Positions 15,856-25,850 of a DNA stretch of 64,000 nt are shown piece by piece. The notes under the pieces were generated by a model, which worked only from the letters and a program-made list of their open reading frames with translations, searched no databases and was not told the DNA's origin. A program made the position numbers and the translations under genes. Each line of letters opens with the position of its first letter. Within the stretch, counting starts at the first letter, position 1. The DNA is from Paenibacillus marchantiophytorum (GTDB lineage: Bacteria; Bacillota; Bacilli; Paenibacillales; NBRC-103111), in assembly GCF_014640555.1 (NCBI RefSeq), contig NZ_BMHE01000010.1, positions 122,940 to 186,939 of the forward strand. The letters are read 5' to 3'.

Positions 15856-18165
15856 TTGAAGAAGACATCAGAAAAATATCAAGTCGTCGTGGCTGGTGGA
15901 GGACTTGCTGGCTTTTGTGCAGCTGTTGCTGCTGCTCGTCATGGTGCGCAAACATGCTTGATTCAGGATAGGCCTGTTTTTGGAGGGAATAGCTCATCCG
16001 AAGTACGCGTTACCCCTCATGGAGCAGCTAATTTCCATGCGTACGCTAGAGAAACAGGTATTCTTTCTGAGTTGCTTATCGAGGAAAGAGCACGAAATCA
16101 CGAAGAGATTTTCGAGAACGGATGGACGAATAGCGTTTGGGATTTAACCATGTATGATATGGCCATGAAAACGCCTAATCTGTCATTTCACTTAAACACT
16201 TCGGTTCAAGCCGTTATTAAAGATGGTGACAAAAAAATTAAATCATTACTTGTCCGTGTCGCTAATGCAGAAACGGAAATTGAAGTTTCAGGTGACATTT
16301 TTATAGATTGCACGGGTGACGGTGTTGTGGCGGATTGGGCTGGCTGTGAATGGCGTATGGGTTCCGAGGGTCGCGATGAGTTTGGTGAACCGCATGCTCC
16401 CGAAACAGCAAGTGGAGATACGATGGGGAACTCAATCCATTTTAAAACGGTGAATATGGGTCGTCCCGTACCATTCGAAGCTCCGGATTGGGCAGTACAA
16501 CATGAAGATCCAAGCTTTTTCTATGATCAAGGCAGACATACGTATGATATCCGAGGTGGATACTGGTGGATTGAGATCGGGGTGCCTTGGCATACGATTT
16601 ATGATTCCGAGGATATTCGTCACGAACTGACCCGACATACATTGGGGATTTGGGACTGGATCAAAAATAAGGATCCGAAAACGAAGGAACTAGCAGCCAA
16701 TTATGCTCTCGACTGGGTGGGTCAAGTACCAGGTAAACGTGAAAGCCGCCGTATTATGGGCGAATATTTCATGACGGAGCACGATCCGATAAATAGAACT
16801 GTGTTTGAAGACGAAATCGCCTATGGCGGTTGGTTTCTTGATCTGCACACACCAGGTGGATTGCTGGCGCCAACAAGTGAACCAGCCAGCGCTGAAGGCT
16901 ATAACGAGACAAGTGACTATGCAATTAAAAGCTATTGTGGACCTTATGGCATTCCGCTTCGCATTTTAATCGCGAAAGACTTGGATAATCTAATGATGGC
17001 AGGTCGTAACGTGAGCGTTACACATGCCGCATTAGGTACGGTTCGCGTCATGGCGACAACGGCACTAATGGGTCAGGCGGCTGGTACTTCCGCTGCAATT
17101 GCTTTAAAGAACGGACTTTCTATTAAAGAAGTGCCGACAAAAGTGATAAAAGAGGTACAGCAGAACTTGTTACGCGACGGTTGTTTTTTACCGAATGTTG
17201 TCAACGAACACCCAGGAGATATTGCACGTCAAGCCGTTATTACTGCGAGCAGCGAAATGCTGCTGAATGGTGCAGGTCCAGAAACACAAGATCGACTGCC
17301 AAGACTATTGGAATGGAACGAACCCGAAACAGACCCCAAAGAGCCTTTAAGAAATCGGCGTGGGCAATGGATTGCTATTGCATCCCCGGAAATCGAATCG
17401 TTATCTGTTTGCTTGACGAATCATTCGGATGAGCCTCAACAAATACGTGCAGCGCTAGTGAACGTCGATCATATCTGGGATTATCGGATGGAACCTGAAA
17501 ATGGATTCATTAGCTCTGCCTTACTCACTGTTCCGCCAGGTGGATGTCAATGGGTGAAGTGGAAAGCAAACCTGGGTCCCCAAGACGGATTAAAAGCTCA
17601 AAGCTATGTCAGATTGGAGTTGGATGCCCGTCCTCATATCACTTGGCATGAAGCTGGCACCATTATTTCTGGCCACGTAGCTGCTTTTGAAATGGGCAAA
17701 GGCCGGATGCGTCGGGTTGATCGTGGTGTAACGATGAGTTATCTCATATCGCCAGCACAGTCTGTGTTCAGTGCATTAAACGTAATTAGTGGTGTGACAC
17801 GACCGTATCAATATACGAACTTATGGAAATCAGACCCTGCGCTGCCTTTATCTCAATGGGTTCAACTTGCTTGGGAGAAAGCGCAGTTCATTAGAACGGT
17901 TGAAATTACTTTCCCAGGCCATTTGATTCGGGAATATCATGCTTATGGTCCTTTCTACCGTGATCCGCAATGCGCCAAAGATTACCGAGTACAGGCCTAT
18001 GTCGGTGACGAGTGGCAGGATATAATCAGCGTGAAAGGCAATTATCAACGACATGTTCGTCATCAGCTTGACGAAAGTGTTCTTACCTCCAAACTGCGAG
18101 TTGTGATCGATGCGACCAATGGGGATCCTTCAGCTGCGATTTACGAAGTAAGATGTTACGCGTGA
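15856..18165 (+). CDS. FAD-dependent oxidoreductase (FAD_oxidored family)
   Basis: This ~769-residue protein has an N-terminal dinucleotide fold, VVVAGGGLAGFCAAVAAARHGAQTCLIQDRPVFGGNSSSEVRV, and the later flavin segment LMMAGRNVSVTHAALGTVRVMATTALMGQAAGTSAA, which place it in the FAD_oxidored (PF12831-type) group often found in glycan loci of Paenibacillus and Bacteroidota. The C-terminal third (about 510-769) is a beta-rich, carbohydrate-binding-like region. No signal peptide is seen, so it probably acts inside on an imported sugar or glycoside; the reaction is unknown. Start TTG 15856 (MKKTSEKY) is chosen for GGAGAGG just upstream; TTG 15838 would add six residues. It is the first gene under the regulon promoter. 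Confidence 0.85.
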   Translation: MKKTSEKYQVVVAGGGLAGFCAAVAAARHGAQTCLIQDRPVFGGNSSSEVRVTPHGAANFHAYARETGILSELLIEERARNHEEIFENGWTNSVWDLTMYDMAMKTPNLSFHLNTSVQAVIKDGDKKIKSLLVRVANAETEIEVSGDIFIDCTGDGVVADWAGCEWRMGSEGRDEFGEPHAPETASGDTMGNSIHFKTVNMGRPVPFEAPDWAVQHEDPSFFYDQGRHTYDIRGGYWWIEIGVPWHTIYDSEDIRHELTRHTLGIWDWIKNKDPKTKELAANYALDWVGQVPGKRESRRIMGEYFMTEHDPINRTVFEDEIAYGGWFLDLHTPGGLLAPTSEPASAEGYNETSDYAIKSYCGPYGIPLRILIAKDLDNLMMAGRNVSVTHAALGTVRVMATTALMGQAAGTSAAIALKNGLSIKEVPTKVIKEVQQNLLRDGCFLPNVVNEHPGDIARQAVITASSEMLLNGAGPETQDRLPRLLEWNEPETDPKEPLRNRRGQWIAIASPEIESLSVCLTNHSDEPQQIRAALVNVDHIWDYRMEPENGFISSALLTVPPGGCQWVKWKANLGPQDGLKAQSYVRLELDARPHITWHEAGTIISGHVAAFEMGKGRMRRVDRGVTMSYLISPAQSVFSALNVISGVTRPYQYTNLWKSDPALPLSQWVQLAWEKAQFIRTVEITFPGHLIREYHAYGPFYRDPQCAKDYRVQAYVGDEWQDIISVKGNYQRHVRHQLDESVLTSKLRVVIDATNGDPSAAIYEVRCYA

Positions 18166-18279
18166 TACGGTTATCAAGTAAATGGCACAGTAAAGGGATT
18201 AAGAGATCGGGATCATACAAGTGAAAGTAGAGGTAGAATAAGGAATCTATAACACATTATAGCGATCGGGATCATTACA

Positions 18280-19370
18280 AGATTCCACAGGCGGAAGCTT
18301 CCAAACCGTATACAATCTGGCTTTTCTCTCGCCAATGGATGCCGATCATGTACTAATGGCATTTAGTTCATGTCACCGTTTCAACGGCGAATTCCGATTC
18401 GGCAAGGGAAAATTTGAAATTGTACTTGTTGCGTGGAAATTTCCGCTAATCATCCGCGTTTGCCGGTAGAGGAAACGCCGACGGGATGGTGCTCCTGGTA
18501 TTGCTACGGACCCGCTGTTCGGGAAGAAGATATTATAGCTACAGTTGATGAGATGTCCGTCCATTATCCGGAATTGAAATATGTTCAATGCGACGATGGC
18601 TATCAGGCTTATATGGGAGATTGGTTATTCCCGGCGCAGCGTTCAAGGACATGAAAGCACTGTGTCAATCTATCAAACAAAAAGGGTTTGAGCCTGCCAT
18701 TTGGGTAGCCCCTTTTATAGCGGAAAAAGAATCGAGCTTATTCAAGAATCATCCAGATTGGTTTATTAAGAACGAGAGGGGGAACCCGCTCTCGTCGGAT
18801 GTTGTTTCATTCGGTGGCTGGCGCTGCTCTCCGTGGTACATGCTGGATGGTACCCATCCGGGAGCTCAGGATTATTTGACGCATGTATTCAAGACAATGA
18901 GGGATGAGTGGGGCTGCCGCTACTTCAAGCTGGATGCTAACATGTGGGGCGCGCTGCATGGCGGTACGTACTACCAGCTTAATACAACCCGCGTTGAAGC
19001 ATATCGTGAAGGAATGAAGGCCATGCTCCTCGGAGCAGGAGCCGACAGCTTCTTGCTCGGCTGCAACGCTCCGATGTGGCCTTCCTTGGGCATAGTTCAC
19101 GGCATGAGAACCACAGATGACACTTTAAGATCGTGGGGGAATTTTAAGAAAGTAGCCAATGAATGCTTCTGGCGGAACTGGCAGCACAATAAATTATGGG
19201 TCAACGACCCGGATTGTCTTTTGCTTGAAAACAACGATAGGCACAAGCAAATCACTCCTGACGGGCGATTGGTAAAGTTGAAATCGGTATTGACAGATGA
19301 TGAGTTCTTGTTCCATGCGACCCATATTCTTTGCTCTGGAGGAATCTGGGCGTTCATTCAGAAAAAATAA
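18280..19370 (+). pseudogene. GH36-type alpha-galactosidase, broken by two frameshifts
   Basis: Homology to family-36 alpha-galactosidases is spread over three frames. First comes SFQTVYNLAFLSPMDADHVLMAFSSCHRFNGEFRFGKGKFEIV without its own N-terminus. After a shift near 18430 comes CVEISANHPRLPVEETPTGWCSWYCYGP...YVQCDDGYQAYMGDW. After a one-base deletion near 18627 comes PGAAFKDMKALCQSIKQKGFEPAIWVAPF...YFKLDANMWGALHGG (nucleophile Asp in KLDAN). The end (CSGGIWAFIQKK) departs from the usual GIVLSGD, so the C-terminal beta domain is lost. Upstream, GATCGGGATCAT occurs twice (near 18207 and 18264), probably marking the damaged 5' end. Inactive unless frameshifts are sequence errors. Confidence 0.8.
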
Positions 19371-19715
19371 GCGTCCAGTTACGACAGCATTAAGCGAAAC
19401 TTTTTGTAATCGAAATATTGTAGATTTGAGTCACATGTTTCTTTAGACATATGTTAGCTTATTGCAGGTGGAAAAATCGGACGGCAGAACGATCAAGGCG
19501 TCACAGCGGAAAATTTCCACATATTACAATCGAACAAATTCATAAGGGAAATTTAATGAAAAATTATCCAATTCTGGACGAGTTACTCCCCTTTTGAATA
19601 AAGAGGTACGAAGTGTGCTTGGTCAGAACATACCCGAATTATAAACATGCGTAAGTAATGGAGGGCTTAACATCAATGGCACTCATAAGTATATTGATGA
19701 CGCGGAGGAACGGTT
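19371..19715 (+). other. Gap with decayed sequence between GH36 remnant and esterase
   Basis: No intact gene is visible in these 345 bases. Short readable segments such as KNYPILDELLPF (near 19558) and NGTHKYIDDAEERLW (near 19675) look like leftovers of another protein, but I cannot name it. A single regulon-like half-site ATGAATTTGTTC is present on the minus strand near 19530, without a partner. GGAGG before the esterase ATG is clear. Confidence 0.4.
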
Positions 19716-21182
19716 ATGGACATGAAAATTGATTTACAGGGAAGCTTCGAGGCTATTGGCAAATGGGTTGTAACCAACTACACAGGCGATAGTGCGGTTA
19801 AACGAACCCTATACTCAGTTTCCGATGATAACTCATTTGCGATTTGGAGGCCGCAAATAAGGTGTAAAGCGAATGTGAGAATATGGGCATTTATTGTTAA
19901 AGGAACGGGGATCCATACTTACGAAATCAGTAGCATTAAAAAAGAAGTAATACAAGTTGATTTTACGGACAAGGAGCCCCATTGGGCGGAACTAGGGACA
20001 TTCCTTTTAGATGGTCAAGGAGAAGAATATATCAAACTATATAACATACAAAAAGGGAATAACATCCGGGCGGCTGAAATGAAATTTGAGGTTTTATCTG
20101 CGGACGGAGCATCTGTTCAAATGACGCAGATTGTTGAGCAAGAAGGATTCGGATTGAACTTCGAAGAGTTTATTGATCATACCCCTGTTGTTGCAAGAGA
20201 TAAGCATACAGACAAACTTTGGATTCCGGCTATATTTTCAGATAACATGGTTATTCAGAGAAGAATGCCTATTAGAATATGGGGAGAGGCAAAAGAATTA
20301 TCAGAGGTTCACATTTCCTTAGACAACTATAATAAACGCACTCCGGTAATAAACGGGAAGTGGGAAGTAGAATTTCCCCCTTTAGAAGCGGGAAAACCAT
20401 TCAATATAAAAATATCGGCCGGTTCTGAGGAAATTAAAGTGAAGAATGTGCTTGTTGGCGAGGTTTGGTTATGCTCGGGTCAATCCAATATGGAGTTGGC
20501 TACAGTGAGAATCGATAATTCCATGAACGAACTTTTGGGGGCCGATGTACCGAATCTCAGATTGTTCAAGCACGATATGTTGTTGAATGATACGTCAAGG
20601 GAAGATGTTCAAAACGCAAGATGGTGTCAAGCATCATATAGCTCTGCAGCAGATTTTTCAGCAATCGCCTATATATTTGGCAACGAGTTGTATAAACTCA
20701 TCGATGTCCCTGTGGGTATCATTTTAAGCTCTGTAGGAGGCACCAAGATCGAATATTGGATGAGTGAAGATGCTTTTGGCAGCGATGAACAAATCAAAGG
20801 AAGCTTTATCCCTTGTAATTACTATTATGGGGTGATAGCTCCATTTACAAATTGCAATGTCAAAGGCGTAGTCTGGTATCAAGGGGAAAGTAATGAGACT
20901 GATCTAAATTATTCTATAAAACTCGCAGCGATGATTCAAGATTGGAGAAAAAAATGGGGATACGAGTTTCCCTTTCTCCTTGTGCAACTTCCCCAGTACG
21001 ATGTATGGGAACGATTTGAGAATGTCAGAAAAGCACAAAGACTAGTATCCGAAAGCCTCTCAAATGTGGGGTTGGCGGTTTGCTCGGATTTGGGGGATAT
21101 TTACGATCTTCATCCTACCGATAAAAGACCCGTTGCCGAGAGGCTGGCGGCTTTAGCGAAAGCGATTGCCTATAACGAATAA
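19716..21182 (+). CDS. SGNH carbohydrate O-acetylesterase (sialate O-acetylesterase-like)
   Basis: This 488-residue protein has an N-terminal beta-sandwich (about 1-165) and a catalytic SGNH region: nucleophile block GEVWLCSGQSNMELA, glycine-block IILSSVGGTKIEYW, Asn block VVWYQGESNETD and the Asp-x-x-His block DLYDLHPTDK-like (DIYDLHPTDKRPVAERLA). The family (SASA/DUF303) removes O-acetyl groups from sialic acids or plant polysaccharides. It ends soon after the catalytic His, lacking the C-terminal beta domain of ~630-residue homologues, so it may be truncated. No signal peptide is seen, which suggests an intracellular role on imported oligosaccharides. It lies between the GH36 and GH29 lesions. 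Confidence 0.82.
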   Translation: MDMKIDLQGSFEAIGKWVVTNYTGDSAVKRTLYSVSDDNSFAIWRPQIRCKANVRIWAFIVKGTGIHTYEISSIKKEVIQVDFTDKEPHWAELGTFLLDGQGEEYIKLYNIQKGNNIRAAEMKFEVLSADGASVQMTQIVEQEGFGLNFEEFIDHTPVVARDKHTDKLWIPAIFSDNMVIQRRMPIRIWGEAKELSEVHISLDNYNKRTPVINGKWEVEFPPLEAGKPFNIKISAGSEEIKVKNVLVGEVWLCSGQSNMELATVRIDNSMNELLGADVPNLRLFKHDMLLNDTSREDVQNARWCQASYSSAADFSAIAYIFGNELYKLIDVPVGIILSSVGGTKIEYWMSEDAFGSDEQIKGSFIPCNYYYGVIAPFTNCNVKGVVWYQGESNETDLNYSIKLAAMIQDWRKKWGYEFPFLLVQLPQYDVWERFENVRKAQRLVSESLSNVGLAVCSDLGDIYDLHPTDKRPVAERLAALAKAIAYNE

Positions 21183-21311
21183 ATTACTCATAAAGTTGAG
21201 AATGGGGAGGCTAAACACCACGGTTATGGTAAAAAAACGTAAAGTAATGAACTTCAGCTTGTCATTTGCTGCGGATGGCTTTAAATCTCTTTCAAAATAG
21301 GGGGTAAAACA

Positions 21312-22631
21312 ATGCTTAAGACTAACATTACAAAAGGACCTTTCGAACCGACTTTCGAATCGTTGCATAATTTTGAATGTCCGGACTGGTATAGAGACGC
21401 TAAACTGGGGATTTGGTCTCACTGGGGACCGTAATCCGTTCCCATGTACGGGGATTGGTATGCCCGTGGTATGTATATTCAAGGATCGGAGACGAATCTT
21501 TATCACACACGGCATTACGGTCACCCTTCGCAATTCGGCTACAAGGATCTCGTACAGCTGTGGAAGGCTGCCGCAGTAAAGAGAGGGTTGCCTTTCGGCG
21601 TTACCGAACATAGGGGTCCGACGTTCAATTGGTTTGCGGTTAACAAAGGCTGCGACAAGGAAGGGCCGTTCGCAGGTGTTCCCTATGATGGAAATGACCC
21701 GGAGTTTGAAGATTTTTACTTGCCTAATCAGGAACACTACAATCCGAATGCCACTATTTGGGATGCGGCTCCCTGGTACAGTTCAAATCCTTGGTGGCAC
21801 CAACGATGGTTCGATACTATTAAGGAATTAATAGATCTTTACGAGCCAGATCTGCTTTATACGGATGGGGGAGTGCCGTTCGCCCAAAATGGCCAGGGGG
21901 AAGTTGTATCGCGAGGTAAATACGAAGCCGGTCTTCATGCGGTTGCGCATCTATACAATACGAGTGCGAAGTCTAACAACGGGGTCAATCGTGCCGTATA
22001 TAACCAGAAGGATCGGAGACGGGATGTTTACTCGCTCGGGGTTCTGGATATCGAACGAAGCCAGGAGTCTGGTATTAAACCGGACCCGTGGCAAACGGAT
22101 ACTTGCGTCGGAGAATGGTTTTATAATGTTCGGAAAGAATACAAGAAACCTCGACATGTCATTGAAATTTTCGTTGATATTATTTCCAAGAACGGCAATC
22201 TCCTTCTTAACATTCCGCAGAAGCCGGACGGTACGCTGGATGATGAATGTACGTACATTCTGAAGGAATTGGCCAAATGGATCAAAATAAGCGGGGAAGC
22301 CGTGTACGGCACGCGACCGTTCCATGTATTCGGAGAGGGACCGTCAAGCGTGGTCATTAAGCACTTCGAGGAAGATCAAGTGGCATGGACAGCGTCCGAT
22401 TTCCGATTCACCAAGCGTGGAAATACATTATATGCTTTCCAGATGCGGTGGCCGGATGATAACAGAGCTGTAGTCCGGACGCTGACGGAATCCCATAAAG
22501 TCAAATCGGTGCGGCTGCTCGGTGTTGGAGAAGTGCCGTTCGAGCAGCCGTTTGGCGTACTGACGGTTAGCCTGCCTGCTCATAAGCCCACCGAGTATGT
22601 TACTGTTCTTGCCATTGAACTGGAGGAATAA
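21312..22631 (+). pseudogene. GH29 alpha-L-fucosidase with an in-frame TAA at codon 41
   Basis: From ATG 21312 the frame encodes a complete GH29 start: FESLHNFECPDWYRDAKLGIWSHWGP, then TAA (21432-21434), then continues in the same frame SVPMYGDWYARGMYIQGSETNLYHTRHYGHPSQFGYKDL. Family-29 enzymes normally have Gln at this place (WGPQSVP), so TAA fits a single C-to-T change in CAA. The rest is intact: YEPDLLYTDGGVPF (nucleophile Asp region), NGNLLLNIPQKPDGTLDDE and a C-terminal beta domain to 22631. An internal start at ATG 21444 would lose the WSHWGP substrate-site strand and is unlikely to give active enzyme. No signal peptide is seen. It removes terminal alpha-fucose if functional. Confidence 0.85.
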
Positions 22632-22648
22632 ACAATTATCCTGAAATG

Positions 22649-22692
22649 AAACCTCTGTCGAAGAATAAGCAGCTACTTTGACGGAGGTTTTC
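22649..22692 (+). terminator. Terminator after the GH29 gene
   Basis: AAACCTC (22649-22655) pairs with GAGGTTT (22684-22690) with additional inner pairs, ending in TTTT. The following 22693-22841 shows no gene. Confidence 0.6.
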
Positions 22693-22841
22693 TCATGCCT
22701 GTACACAAAACTTAGTATAGGTTGACGGATGCCGAACTACATTTTTTTGGTTTGCATAAGGTTTAAGAAAATCACCAAAATTTCATAGAAAATACCCTGC
22801 TTAGTTAAAAGGTGGTACCAAGCTTATCAACCAATAAGAGT

Positions 22842-22905
22842 ATGAATTTATTCTATTAATTGCACCCTTTTGTTCATTGTTGCCTTTTTTTGTACTGCGT
22901 ATAGT
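22842..22905 (+). promoter_or_regulatory. Glycan-regulon operator-promoter, copy 2 (foldase and giant enzymes)
   Basis: Half-sites TTTATTCTAT (22847-22856) and TTTGTTCATT (22869-22878) are 22 bases apart and overlap -35 TTGTTG (22877-22882). After 17 bases comes TATAGT (22900-22905). A long leader (about 230 bases) follows, with an AGGGGAGGG-preceded 8-codon open frame at 22958-22984 (MVNVTVKQ) and a cre site, then the foldase gene. Confidence 0.75.
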
Positions 22906-23024
22906 GGAGTTAGAATAAAAGAGCAATTTATTGCTTTGGAGGGGAGGGATCTCAGGTATGGTTAATGTCACAGTGAAACAGTGAAAGTAATTTTATTAAT
23001 TGGTTTATTTTTTATTTTGAATTT

Positions 23025-23038
23025 AGAAAGCGCTTACT
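23025..23038 (+). promoter_or_regulatory. CcpA cre-like site in the foldase leader
   Basis: AGAAAGCGCTTACT has one mismatch to TGWAARCGYTWNCW. It lies about 120 bases downstream of the promoter, where CcpA can block elongation. Confidence 0.55.
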
Positions 23039-23137
23039 AATTTCGGAATGCTTGAGAAATTTGGCAATTGCAGTTGCCAAATGCATTGCTACTCACATCA
23101 AACCAGTATCATGCAAATGGAAGGAGAGATACATCCG

Positions 23138-24190
23138 ATGAAGTCCCTTTCTGCCCATTTTCGGCAATTATTCTTCCTGCTCTGTATATGTGGAATCTTT
23201 CCAGTTACAGGGTGCGGAGCCCATACACCTCCTGCATCTGGCAATCCAACTATCCCTATTGCAACGGTGAACGGCGCTCCTCTCCAAGTAGGCGAATTCC
23301 GTTTGTTTGCACAAAAATTGCGTTCCGGCGTCATTCAGACCTTTGTGGAGAAATACGGAGCGCAGTATGGCAAAGACTTCTGGAACACAAGCTACGGAGA
23401 AGGAGGGACTCCACAGGAGTATTTGAAGCAAACAGTATTAAAGGAAGCGACAGTGGCGAAGGTTATTCAGTTATTGGCCAAAGAAAATGATTTGGTTGAT
23501 AAAATTGATTATTCCGATTTTGCAGTTCAGTTTCAAAAGGAAAATACTCGCAGAGCTGAAGCGGTCAAAAACAAAGAGCCTATTTACGGACCGGTTCAAT
23601 ACGAAGAAGCTGCTTATTATGCGTATTGGATGTCGAATTTAAAGCTGCAAATCATGCAAAAGCTCTCTGTCGATTCGGCTTGGAGTCCAAACGACGGGGA
23701 GTTTCAAGCCTATTATGAAGCAAACGCTGCTACCATGTTTCATCAGCCCGACATGTACAGCTTTTACAAAATTACGCTCCCTCTCGATGATCGGAAAGAA
23801 GCGTACAAGAAAGCACAGAATGCTAAGGAGGAGATTAGTAAAGGCAAAGCGTTTGAGCTGGTGGCACAAGCCTACAATGTCTCCGGAGAAGTAGAGAAGG
23901 GATCGTTTAATCCCCGCAAAATTATGGAACCTGGAATCGATGACGAAGGCTTTTTAAAACTTCTACAGGGTTTAAGCGAAGGTGATGTTAGCGATATTTG
24001 GGAGGAACGCGATTCTTTGCAAATTATTCAACTGACGGAACGAATCCATGGAGGGGATAAACCGCTGGAAGAAGTACGAGATGCCGTAAGATCTGCCATC
24101 ATCGAACAAAAATTGAATCAATGGGTTAGTGACAAAGCGAAGGCGGCCAAGGTAGAACTGACCTCATCTTATGATCAATTTGAGTTTTAA
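23138..24190 (+). CDS. PrsA/SurA-like peptidyl-prolyl isomerase lipoprotein
   Basis: This 350-residue lipoprotein (start MKSLSAHF at 23138, AAGGAGAG upstream) has a signal peptide ending at FPVTGC. The mature part has an N-terminal helical chaperone region (IATVNGAPLQVGEFRLFAQKL), a PpiC-like rotamase module (FHQPDMYSFYKITLPLDDRKEAYKKAQNAKEEISKGKAFELVAQAYN... GDVSDIWEERDSLQIIQLTER) and a final helix (IIEQKLNQWVSDKAKAAKVEL). It probably folds exported proteins outside the membrane. Its place directly upstream of three giant secreted enzymes, under the regulon promoter, suggests a dedicated foldase. The 3' end of this gene was copied by the duplication described at 24159-25850. Confidence 0.82.
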   Translation: MKSLSAHFRQLFFLLCICGIFPVTGCGAHTPPASGNPTIPIATVNGAPLQVGEFRLFAQKLRSGVIQTFVEKYGAQYGKDFWNTSYGEGGTPQEYLKQTVLKEATVAKVIQLLAKENDLVDKIDYSDFAVQFQKENTRRAEAVKNKEPIYGPVQYEEAAYYAYWMSNLKLQIMQKLSVDSAWSPNDGEFQAYYEANAATMFHQPDMYSFYKITLPLDDRKEAYKKAQNAKEEISKGKAFELVAQAYNVSGEVEKGSFNPRKIMEPGIDDEGFLKLLQGLSEGDVSDIWEERDSLQIIQLTERIHGGDKPLEEVRDAVRSAIIEQKLNQWVSDKAKAAKVELTSSYDQFEF

Positions 24191-25850
24191 ATAGTTTGAA
24201 TATTGCGACAAATAAACAGGATTTCCGGGGGAAGCTGTACTGTGATGAAGGAGTAACTAATACTTGGGGAGGTATTTCTAATGATCAGATCCACAAAGAA
24301 ATGGTTTAGTCCTGCTTTGATTTTCATCATGCTGTTTGTTGCTGTTTTTGGCGGGAATTTCGAAGTAGCACGTGCAGCAGGTAATGGTAATGCTTACTAC
24401 GTGGACGCAGTCAACGGTTCGGACAGCAACAACGGTCTGAGCAGCGCAGCCGCTTGGCAAAGCTTGAGCAAAGTCAACAGCACGGTGTTTATGCCGGGCG
24501 ATCGGATTTTATTGAAAGCGGGAGGCGTATGGACAGGCCAATTGTACCCCAAAGGGTCGGGGAGTGCCGGCAATCCTATTACGATCGATCAGTACGGTAC
24601 TGGAAGCAAACCGCTTATTCAAGGGGGCGGTCTGATCGGTGGCGCGGTTTATTTGAATAACCAGGAATACATGGTCATTCAGAATCTGGAGGTCACGAAC
24701 AAAAGCGACACAATGGTTGACGGCATTGCCGGTATTTTGGTAGATGCTACCGACTTCGGCACGTTGAACTCCATCAAAATCTTGAATAACTACGTGCATG
24801 AGGTGCGCGGTGGGTACGAAGGGCAAAATAAATATTTGGGAGGTATCGCCGTTCGCGCGATGGGCACCTCGGTATCGACCAGATTCAACGATGTGTTGAT
24901 CGAAGGCAACCGGGTTGAGGACGTTTCCCGCTCGGGTATTGTTACGCATTCATTATGGCGCATCCGTCCCGGCGCTACTACCGGCTCTGGCGCCTACTCG
25001 GCCTGGACGAACGTTGTCGTCAGAAATAACGCGGTTCATTTAACGTTCGGAGACGGAATTCTGGTGACTACCGCCGTGAATGCTTTAATCGAATACAATG
25101 TAAACAGTTATGCCAATTCCAATGATTTAGGTCTGGCTAACGCCGGAATTTGGGCTTGGAACTCCGATGGCACCATTATTCAATATAACGAAGCCTTTGC
25201 GACGCAAAATACGAATGACGGGCAAGGTTTCGATATTGACTACGCCCAGGACGGTACCATTATCCAATACAACTACAGCCACGATAACGAAGGCGGATTC
25301 TTACTGTTTGCTTCCGACGGGAGCCGGGGCAGAACAAGCACCAATGGCATTGCGAGGTACAACATCAGCCAAAACGATTTGGAGCGCGTCATTCACGTCA
25401 CAGGTACGGTGGATAATTCAAAAATTTATAATAATACGATATACGTACGACCCGGATTAAACACGAGAATTTTCCATCACAGCTATTGGGGTGGCATTCC
25501 AGACAATACGGCCTATTATAATAACATTATTGTTAATTACGGCTCCGGCGGTTATAGACTTACATCCAACACCAATAATACGTTCGACTACAATTTGTTT
25601 TACGGCAATCATCCGGCAACCGAGCCCGCCGATCCGCACAAATTAACGTCTGATCCGCTACTGGCGAATCCGGGAAAAGCTTTGAACAGAGATACCGTAG
25701 ACGGTTATTTGCTGAAAGCAGGCTCTCCGGCATTGAGTTCCGGATTATTAATGGCCAATAACGGCGGCAAAGACTACTGGGGCAACAGCGTATCCGCATC
25801 GGCTGCGCCGAACCGCGGCGCCTACAACGGACCCGGCATAACGTATGCCG
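24159..25850 (+). repeat. Left unit of a large tandem duplication
   Basis: The last ~30 bases of the foldase gene, the intergenic region and the beta-helix part of the first giant gene recur at 28086-29760. Intergenic sequence such as TGACCTCATCTTAT and CTTGGGGAGGTATTT is shared, so the whole block was duplicated, not only the coding part. Confidence 0.85.

Noticed and set aside
19529..19540. A fifth regulon operator on the minus strand
   Set aside because: Only one half-site is present; no second half-site lies 22 bases away and no promoter fits.
22958..22984. An 8-codon leader peptide before the foldase gene
   Set aside because: It has a good ribosome site, but no attenuator structure or codon pattern suggests regulation. 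Chance is likely, so it is noted only in the promoter entry.
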